Assembly (NCBI GenBank): GCA_964370795.1
Contig: CAYJME010000230.1
Span: 1-5,022 of the forward strand
DNA from: JAHFOW01 sp964370795
GTDB taxonomy: Bacteria; Planctomycetota; Brocadiia; Brocadiales; Brocadiaceae
DNA: 5,022 bases
Direction of reading: 5' to 3'
Under the pieces are notes generated by a model, which ran no database searches, was not told the DNA's origin, and worked only from the letters and a program-made list of their open reading frames with translations. Shown here one piece after another: positions 1 through 3,918 of the stretch. Made by a program: the position numbers and the translations under genes. Position 1 is the first letter of the stretch, and each line of letters begins with the position of its first letter.

Positions 1-103
1 CTTTACATTTGCCCTTAGCCATATATCCGCCTCGGGCAGTCATGGTCATTTGTGCATCTGACATTTCTTTTTGTGTTTTGCATTTCATACATCTAGCTTC
101 CAT
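1..103 (-). CDS. DUF5679-like small zinc-ribbon protein, N-terminal part (cut by window edge)
   Basis: The minus strand reads 34 codons from an ATG at 103-101 to the left edge without a stop, beginning MEARCMKCKTQKEM. The pattern Cys5-x2-Cys8, then KTQKEM, then a Met/Thr-rich strand, then a Gly/Lys stretch leading to Cys33, matches what I remember of DUF5679: a roughly 45-60 residue domain with two CxxC knuckles, also found fused to some topoisomerases. Cys33 would open the second knuckle; its partner is beyond the edge. Binding of one zinc ion is inferred. The molecular role of the family is not known to me. The start is well supported: AGGGAGGT (116-109 on the minus strand) lies five bases upstream of the ATG. 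The gene is transcribed away from everything else here. Family assignment is moderately sure, because only the first part is visible. Confidence 0.72.
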   Translation of the reverse strand, partial: MEARCMKCKTQKEMSDAQMTMTARGGYMAKGKCK

Positions 104-218
104 TTTTTACCTCCCTGGTTTAATTGTTCGCTATTTCGATTTAAATCCCGTGTATTTCCCTTTTATTTGCTACACCTCAATAATGGATAATAAGTGCTAA
201 AATGTGGGTCTATATTAT

Positions 219-332
219 ATGAGTGTATTAAAAAAAGCTATCAAAAATTGCCAATATGAGCATAAGAAAGATTTCGCATTTAGAGATTCACAGGGGGAGT
301 GCCTTGTTATACAACCTGGTAAAGACAGATAA
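219..332 (+). CDS. Uncertain small ORF, 37 residues, unknown function
   Basis: An ATG at 219 opens 37 codons (MSVLKKAIKNCQYEHKKDF at the start, ending in IQPGKDR) and closes with TAA at 330-332. The product would be basic and soluble, with two cysteines (residues 11 and 28) and no membrane segment. I recognise no family. Against it: there is no good Shine-Dalgarno site (only GGG at 206-208) and the length is within what chance allows. For it: the codons and residue mix look protein-like, and it sits alone in an otherwise empty gap. A GTG at 204 would add five residues in the same frame. I list it as possible, not probable. Confidence 0.2.
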   Translation: MSVLKKAIKNCQYEHKKDFAFRDSQGECLVIQPGKDR

Positions 333-342
333 TAATGAGATT

Positions 343-391
343 ACCTTTAAGGCACTGAGATTACAAAGAAAAACAAAACAGAGAGGTTTAC
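343..391. repeat. Degenerate CA/GAG-rich tract resembling a dispersed intergenic repeat
   Basis: The tract reads like a decayed copy of an element made of words such as AAGGCACTGAGA, ACAAAGAAAAAC and ACAGAGAGG. From memory, similar runs (AGGCAC-AGAG-ACAAAG-like words in series) occur many times between genes in environmental bacteria, often near small GxxExxY genes. TGAGATTAC occurs twice, at 336-344 and 356-364. No second copy of the whole tract lies in the window, so the repeat status rests on recollection only. Confidence 0.3.
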
Positions 392-411
392 AAAAACACA
401 TAAAATAGTCT

Positions 412-440
412 TTGGACTTTCCGATAAAATCAATTAGAAT
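412..440 (+). promoter_or_regulatory. Weak sigma70-like promoter candidate for the SurA-like gene
   Basis: TTGGAC (412-417) and TAGAAT (435-440) are separated by 17 bases. The -10 box matches TATAAT at five of six positions, while the -35 box matches TTGACA at only the first three. Transcription would start near 447, leaving a leader of about 70 bases before the ATG at 517. AT-rich DNA yields such matches often, so this is only a candidate. Confidence 0.25.
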
Positions 441-516
441 TTGTAATGTAAAGCAATCATGCGGCATGCCTGTTCAGTTCATTTATTGAAAATTTCTCAA
501 AAGGTACCCAATAAAA

Positions 517-1620
517 ATGTTTTCAATCTCTGCGATAATAAAGCATCATGACAACCAAAAACCAGAAATCCCCTTCAATCAAACAGAAACACGGAGAAAA
601 AAAAGAGCCTATACAAAAAAGGGGTTTTTATGGAGTAATACACTATTTTCCTTAATTGTAACCTTCAACCTTGTTGCTGTCTCCCATGGATCCACACTTG
701 AATATAACAAAAGCAATTTAAATTCTGTTAAAGCGATTGTGGACGACGAGATCATTACGCAGGAAGAGGTCGTTAAACGCGCTGCAGTCGCTATTAAAGA
801 GGCGCAAGAGAGGTACAAAGAGAATGAATTGATGAGCAAAATCGATGAAATATTGAATAACACCCTGGAGGAAATGATTGACAGGAAAGTGCTCGTAAAA
901 GAGGCCCAGCGTCTGTTTGGAACAGATGTGGCAAGGATGAATGAGGTTGATAAGGATCTTGATTCTTTTTTAAAAGGCGCTGTTAAAAATGTAGGTTCGT
1001 TGACAAAATATTATGAAATCGCTGAATCCCAGGGAATAAACCCTATTGAGAAGAAAAACGAACTCAGGCAAGATATTATGGTTGATAAGATTATGAAAGA
1101 AAACGTATATGACAAGGTGAAGGTTCAACCTAAAATATTAAGGCGGTATTACAACGAAAATATCGAAGAATTCCATCAAAAAAAAGAGGTGAAAATACGT
1201 CAGATTATTATCAAATATTCATCCCACAATAATAACAAGGCCGAAACGGTTTCCCTGGCAAAACAGGTAATGATCCGTATCAATCAGGGAGAAGATTTCG
1301 CATCGCTTGCTAAAGAATTTTCGAATGGGGAAAACGCGGAAAAGGGTGGACTGTGGACATTTGAAGAAGTTAATGATCTGCGAAAAGACCTGCGGGATGT
1401 GGTTTACAGCTTAAAGGATAACCAGTGCAGCAGTATTATTGAATCACCCATCGGATATCATATTTTTAAAGTGGAACTTATCAAACCGGAAAAAATCAAA
1501 GAATTTGAAGAAGTACAGGACGAGATTTATAAAAAGATTTACCGTGAAGAAATCACCAGACTGAAGAGGCGTTATATTGACAGCCTGAAATTAGGGATTT
1601 TTATCAAGGTTGTTAACTAA
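517..1620 (+). CDS. SurA-like parvulin peptidyl-prolyl cis-trans isomerase, exported or membrane-anchored
   Basis: This 367-residue protein has the layout of periplasmic SurA/PrsA-type folding factors, which bind unfolded exported proteins and isomerise X-Pro bonds. Residues 1-36 are a basic leader (TRRKKRAYTKKG); 37-58 form one hydrophobic segment that is either a signal peptide (possible cleavage near SHG58) or an anchor. Residues 71-200 are a helical SurA_N-like chaperone domain (VKAIVDDEIITQEEVVKRA; EEMIDRKVLVKEA). Residues 224-322 are one parvulin (PpiC) domain: VKIRQIIIK, GEDFASLAKEFS, EKGGLW, and SPIGYHIFKVEL with the conserved His315. Residues 326-360 form a charged C-terminal helix, as usual when the chain folds back on the N-domain. 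E. coli SurA has two parvulin domains; this has one. The usual His of the first parvulin strand (xHILI) is Gln229. The start is uncertain: AAGG (501-504) lies 12 bases before the ATG, rather far, but no other in-frame start precedes the hydrophobic segment. Family confidence is high; substrates are unknown. Confidence 0.9.
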   Translation: MFSISAIIKHHDNQKPEIPFNQTETRRKKRAYTKKGFLWSNTLFSLIVTFNLVAVSHGSTLEYNKSNLNSVKAIVDDEIITQEEVVKRAAVAIKEAQERYKENELMSKIDEILNNTLEEMIDRKVLVKEAQRLFGTDVARMNEVDKDLDSFLKGAVKNVGSLTKYYEIAESQGINPIEKKNELRQDIMVDKIMKENVYDKVKVQPKILRRYYNENIEEFHQKKEVKIRQIIIKYSSHNNNKAETVSLAKQVMIRINQGEDFASLAKEFSNGENAEKGGLWTFEEVNDLRKDLRDVVYSLKDNQCSSIIESPIGYHIFKVELIKPEKIKEFEEVQDEIYKKIYREEITRLKRRYIDSLKLGIFIKVVN

Positions 1621-1697
1621 CCTGACATATTTCATGGTTTCTCTGAGAAAGGGGGAATAAAAAATCATCACGTAATAAAATGCAGTTGTTTGGTATT

Positions 1698-1703
1698 TAT
1701 AAT
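1698..1703 (+). promoter_or_regulatory. Perfect -10 box (TATAAT) without a clear -35
   Basis: TATAAT matches the sigma70 consensus exactly. At 16-18 bases upstream (about 1674-1681) the sequence is A-rich and resembles no -35 box, and there is no TGn extension. If used, transcription would begin near 1710, right at the start of the inverted repeat, giving a 5' leader of about 40 bases. A -10 without a -35 suggests an activator-dependent or weak promoter, or chance. Confidence 0.35.
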
Positions 1704-1708
1704 CTTAA

Positions 1709-1733
1709 TGACGCCTGCGCATAATCGTCAGGC
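1709..1733 (+). repeat. Two overlapping short inverted repeats in the leader
   Basis: TGACG (1709-1713) pairs with CGTCA (1726-1730), and GCCTG (1713-1717) pairs with CAGGC (1729-1733). The two pairings share bases and exclude each other, so the RNA could switch between two small stems, or the DNA could serve as an operator. It ends seven bases before the ribosome binding site GGGAGG. I do not recognise a known riboswitch. Confidence 0.35.
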
Positions 1734-1739
1734 TGAAGA

Positions 1740-1745
1740 GGGAGG
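1740..1745 (+). promoter_or_regulatory. Strong ribosome binding site fixing the start of the putative peptidase gene
   Basis: GGGAGG, within AGAGGGAGG, lies five bases before the ATG at 1751. It supports that start over later Met codons, and the resulting protein has a sensible export signal. Confidence 0.75.
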
Positions 1746-1750
1746 CCTTT

Positions 1751-3070
1751 ATGGTAACATATCTGACTCTTAAATTAACCGGACAAAAGGATAAGCAAGA
1801 CAACGTTACATCCGTAGGTAAACAAATACTGGTTCGATTAATCACACTCACCATTTTTTCCGTAATCACACTATCTCTGAATGAATTAATATCTTTCCCA
1901 AACACAACAGTAGCATATGGAGCTGTTGTATTACCAGGTCAAGGCGTGGATTTTAAACAAGTAGATTTTCTTTTTCCCGATGCAACTCATTTAGACTCAG
2001 ATTGGGGACGAGTTAGCGCAAACCCTTCACTTTTAAATTCGGCAACGGGAATATCAAAAGGATTCCTCAACGTCTTTACAGATGCAGGCTGGATTGTGCA
2101 GAATTTACCCATAGATATGAGTGACGGCGTTAGTCCCGTTGTCGCCTATTTCAGCCTTGGGCTGAATAATCCTGACGTGTCTTTTGATGTTAACTCATTG
2201 AGTGCGCGTGTAAGATATTCCCGTTTTCCCAAAACAGATTTTGCTGACGGGACGAGATGCAATTATCCCATAGATGGTGCTGAATGGAATGCCGAGGGCT
2301 TTGGGAATTGTCCTACCACTTCTATTGGCGCCGCTCCACCCCCAAACATGGTCAATTTTGATGCAAAAGGACAAACGTTTAAACATACGCAGCCTAATCT
2401 TGTTAATGTCCAGACAGCATTCAATCAATGTTTTCCTATGTCGATCGCAAACAGTCTGCAATTCCTGGAAGACAGATTCGGAATTGTCGTTCCTCATGAC
2501 CACAAACCGGGTTTGAAAGGCGATTGTACCCTGGTAGGACAGTTAGATTCTGAGGCTGGCCGCCTTACAACTGCGCGAAATAATGGAAACGGCCTCCACG
2601 TAGGTCCCATGCTAAAAGGTAAATTTTCCTATCTGTCTAAAAACGGTCTAAAAGGCAAATTGATTCACAAACACCAGGGACGGGGGTTTGGAACCGGCGT
2701 TATTCCCAATGGTGATTTTTCGGGCAGTGGAATTACCTCAAAAGACAAAGGGGATAAGGTCACATTTCAATTTATTTGTAACGAAATCAAGAATGGCGAA
2801 GATGTCGAGTTGTGTTTTTCGTATGACACATTACAGGGAATTCCCACCGGCGGCCATGCTGTTCGTGTTTTCGAGTGTGGACAGACAAAAGGTCAACCGT
2901 GGATAGGCTATGCGCATGATAGCATACAAACCAACAAAGATCCGAAGGATGAAAAAGGGTTAGAAACCGTCCGTGTAAACGTTAAGGATGTTGATGGTGA
3001 CAATCTGCTGAATTTAGGGTCAAAAGACCGTGAATGCCGTTTTGTTCTATCAGAATCAGTAAAGCAGTAA
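1751..3070 (+). CDS. Exported protein with a putative papain-fold (C39-like) cysteine peptidase domain
   Basis: This 439-residue protein matches no family I can name. Residues 1-25 are polar and basic. Residues 26-48 form a hydrophobic segment (ILVRLITLTIFSVITLSL), with a possible signal peptidase site after AYG57, so the rest is probably periplasmic or extracellular. Residues 58-160 look beta-rich (GWIVQNLPI, VAYFSLGL). In residues 215-395, Gln221-x5-Cys227, followed by the helix-like PMSIANSLQFLE, has the spacing of the oxyanion Gln and nucleophilic Cys in papain and C39 peptidases. GGHAVRVFECG holds His369, and WIGYAHDS holds Asp390, the order Cys-His-Asp expected of such a triad. Residues 413-426 (DVDGDNLLNLGSKD) resemble a calcium loop of the dockerin/EF-hand kind, but the twelfth position is Ser. 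Eight cysteines (170, 187, 227, 259, 343, 355, 376, 429) would allow disulfides outside the cytoplasm. Peptidase activity is inferred from spacing alone; a transglutaminase-like, inactive or binding role is equally open. The upstream SurA-like gene may help it fold. Confidence 0.8.
   Translation: MVTYLTLKLTGQKDKQDNVTSVGKQILVRLITLTIFSVITLSLNELISFPNTTVAYGAVVLPGQGVDFKQVDFLFPDATHLDSDWGRVSANPSLLNSATGISKGFLNVFTDAGWIVQNLPIDMSDGVSPVVAYFSLGLNNPDVSFDVNSLSARVRYSRFPKTDFADGTRCNYPIDGAEWNAEGFGNCPTTSIGAAPPPNMVNFDAKGQTFKHTQPNLVNVQTAFNQCFPMSIANSLQFLEDRFGIVVPHDHKPGLKGDCTLVGQLDSEAGRLTTARNNGNGLHVGPMLKGKFSYLSKNGLKGKLIHKHQGRGFGTGVIPNGDFSGSGITSKDKGDKVTFQFICNEIKNGEDVELCFSYDTLQGIPTGGHAVRVFECGQTKGQPWIGYAHDSIQTNKDPKDEKGLETVRVNVKDVDGDNLLNLGSKDRECRFVLSESVKQ
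2612..2661 (+). repeat. 14-base near-repeat inside the putative peptidase gene
   Basis: CTAAAAGGTAAATT (2612-2625) recurs with one mismatch as CTAAAAGGCAAATT at 2648-2661, exactly 36 bases (12 codons) later. It encodes LKGKF and LKGKL in MLKGKFSYLSKNGLKGKL. It may be a small internal duplication in a loop between the Cys and His motifs. Confidence 0.4.
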
Positions 3071-3113
3071 CAACACCAGAAACGCGTTCCTTATTCATAA
3101 TAAATTCCCGGAG

Positions 3114-3134
3114 ATGCTGAAACAAGTTCTGCAT
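3114..3134. repeat. Palindromic element resembling a dispersed intergenic repeat
   Basis: ATGCTGAA (3114-3121) and TTCTGCAT (3127-3134) form an 8-base inverted repeat with one mismatch around a 5-base loop. The context, GGAGATGCTGAAACAAGTT then TGCATGACA, closely resembles an element I remember as common between genes of many environmental Gram-negatives (GATGCTGAAACAAGTTCAGCATGACA-like). It lies between two convergent genes, the usual place for REP-like elements. No T-run follows on either strand, so it is not a standard intrinsic terminator. No second copy lies in this window. Confidence 0.5.
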
Positions 3135-3191
3135 GACATTGAGGACTGAACTGAATGGTACAAATTTTCGTCATATCAGTATAATAGGCGA

Positions 3192-3728
3192 TTAATCAAA
3201 TACCCTCGTCAAATCCACTTCAAATCCATCAACAACCTGGGATTTTACCTTGCCCTTTCCTTCTGCATAGGAAAAGAGTTTGTAGGTATCGTTTGCAATG
3301 GTGAATACTTCAACTGATTCCAGTTCCGGGAAGACGAGCCAACACTCCGGGACTTTATACCGTTCATAGACTTCCTTTTTTTGGATAGTGTCGAGAATAA
3401 CCGTGCCTTTTGACACTACTTCGACAACCATATCAGGAACACCCCGTATCCAGTCTTGAAGGATATGCAGTCGTTCTTTTTTTATGAAGATAATATCAGG
3501 CTGGAGTCGATTGATATTTTCATCGAAAATCACGTCAAGGGGGGAGATAAACACCTTACCCAGATCTCTTTTCTCTGCATATTCTCTTAAGGAAAATGCC
3601 AGATTGAATACTATATTCTGATGTTTTCCAAATGGACTTGGGGTCATAATTTTCTTCCCATTGACAATCTGAGTCAGGTCAAAGCTGGGTGGTATTTCTG
3701 TTATAGGTGTCTGTAATACGGTTTTCAT
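3192..3728 (-). CDS. Uma2-family PD-(D/E)XK endonuclease-like protein
   Basis: The 178-residue product matches the Uma2 family (DUF820), restriction-nuclease-fold proteins that are numerous in cyanobacteria and scattered through other environmental bacteria; their cellular role is largely unknown. Visible landmarks are: an N-terminal segment with NGKKIMTPSPFGKHQ (23-37) and a helix; LDVIFDENINRLQPDIIF (64-81), with Asp78 as the likely metal ligand; PDMVVEVVSKGT (98-109), with Glu103 in the catalytic E-V-x-S strand; Asp113, Lys117 and Lys118 in DTIQKKEVYERY; and VPECWLVFPE (126-135), the family's usual GVPEYWLVDP-type signature. The length is typical and the key residues are present, so it looks intact. 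GAGGA (3739-3735) lies six bases before the ATG. It is convergent with the putative peptidase gene and divergent from the RHS gene; nothing ties it to either. It may be an acquired stand-alone gene. Confidence 0.9.
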   Translation of the reverse strand: MKTVLQTPITEIPPSFDLTQIVNGKKIMTPSPFGKHQNIVFNLAFSLREYAEKRDLGKVFISPLDVIFDENINRLQPDIIFIKKERLHILQDWIRGVPDMVVEVVSKGTVILDTIQKKEVYERYKVPECWLVFPELESVEVFTIANDTYKLFSYAEGKGKVKSQVVDGFEVDLTRVFD

Positions 3729-3790
3729 GAATTTTCCTCATATAAAATTTAACTTAGTTTACTTATTGAGGAAACAATTGTGAAGAAAAA

Positions 3791-3820
3791 TTTTCATTTG
3801 TCTAAGATTTGTTGTACAAT
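3791..3820 (+). promoter_or_regulatory. Promoter candidate for the RHS gene
   Basis: TTTTCA (3791-3796; four of six to TTGACA) and TACAAT (3815-3820; five of six to TATAAT) are 18 bases apart. The start would be near 3827, giving a leader of about 90 bases. The -10 overlaps the palindrome TTGTACAA, so a repressor site there is conceivable. The match is modest for such AT-rich DNA. Confidence 0.3.
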
Positions 3821-3848
3821 ATTTAAAATAATGATTTAGTATCTAATC

Positions 3849-3869
3849 AGAAATCCGAAATCACAAATT
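3849..3869 (+). repeat. Three imperfect 7-base tandem units
   Basis: AGAAATC, CGAAATC and ACAAATT follow one another directly. From memory, AAATCCGAAATC-type runs are frequent as low-complexity intergenic sequence in environmental bacteria. I can assign no function. Confidence 0.3.
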
Positions 3870-3918
3870 CCGGCTAAATGTCTCTTCTCACTCTTACCTT
3901 TATTTGAGGAAATTTGAC

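Larger units (their letters stand above)
104..516. other. 413-base intergenic region between divergent genes
   Basis: No well-supported gene lies here. The left end carries the ribosome binding site and presumably the promoter of the leftward DUF5679-like gene. The middle holds an uncertain 37-codon ORF (219-332), a nested inverted repeat (299-355) and a degenerate repeat-like tract (343-391). The right end holds a weak promoter candidate (412-440) and an 8-base perfect palindrome GGCATGCC (463-470) before the SurA-like gene. I see no tRNA or other known RNA and no GC-rich hairpin with a T-run. Reading both strands in all frames gave no recognisable protein remnant. Confidence 0.6.
1621..1750. 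other. 130-base leader region before the putative peptidase gene
   Basis: This gap holds an almost perfect 13-base palindrome (1638-1650), a perfect TATAAT (1698-1703), an overlapping pair of short inverted repeats (1709-1733) and a strong ribosome binding site (1740-1745). I see no GC-rich hairpin followed by a T-run, so no intrinsic terminator for the SurA-like gene can be named. Read-through from that gene into the next is possible, alongside a start at the internal promoter. Confidence 0.5.
3729..3918. other. 190-base divergent intergenic region
   Basis: It separates the leftward Uma2 gene from the rightward RHS gene and must hold both promoters. It is very AT-rich and contains the palindromes ACAATTGT (3774-3781) and TTGTACAA (3812-3819), the imperfect palindrome GAAAAATTTTC (3785-3795), a plus-strand promoter candidate (3791-3820) and three imperfect heptamers (3849-3869). 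TGAGGAAA occurs three times, twice as the functional ribosome binding sites of the two flanking genes and once at 3767-3774. Confidence 0.45.

Noticed and set aside
9..200. Plus-strand 63-codon frame
   Set aside because: It is antisense to the DUF5679-like gene, whose ribosome binding site and CxxC motif are convincing; the translated residues resemble nothing and no ribosome binding site precedes it.
299..355. 7-base acceptor-like stem as part of a tRNA
   Set aside because: The distance between arms is too short for a tRNA, and no anticodon or T-arm can be placed.
609..863. Minus-strand 84-codon frame inside the SurA-like gene
   Set aside because: Shadow of a clearly assigned domain protein; no start signal of its own.
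1638..1650. TTTCTCTGAGAAA as a terminator for the SurA-like gene
   Set aside because: A real hairpin would keep only four base pairs, and purines rather than a T-run follow.
1705..1905. Minus-strand 66-codon frame over the leader and start of the putative peptidase gene
   Set aside because: It is antisense to a strong ribosome binding site and export signal and has no recognisable content.
2195..2516. Overlapping frames on both strands inside the putative peptidase gene (minus 2195-2503, plus 2274-2516)
   Set aside because: Shadows of the 439-codon frame, which carries the export signal and the Cys/His/Asp motifs.
2688..2906. Plus-strand 72-codon frame in another register
   Set aside because: It lies within the 439-codon gene; no family features and no ribosome binding site.
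3091..3103. TTATTCATAATAA palindrome as a terminator for the putative peptidase gene
   Set aside because: Stem is pure A/T, five bases long and has no T-run after it, so it cannot be called an intrinsic terminator.
3780..3839. GTG-initiated 19-residue ORF (VKKNFHLSKICCTIFKIMI) with GAGG at 3768-3771
   Set aside because: Spacing to the GAGG is good, but the frame is very short, AT-rich and overlaps the promoter candidate; too likely by chance.
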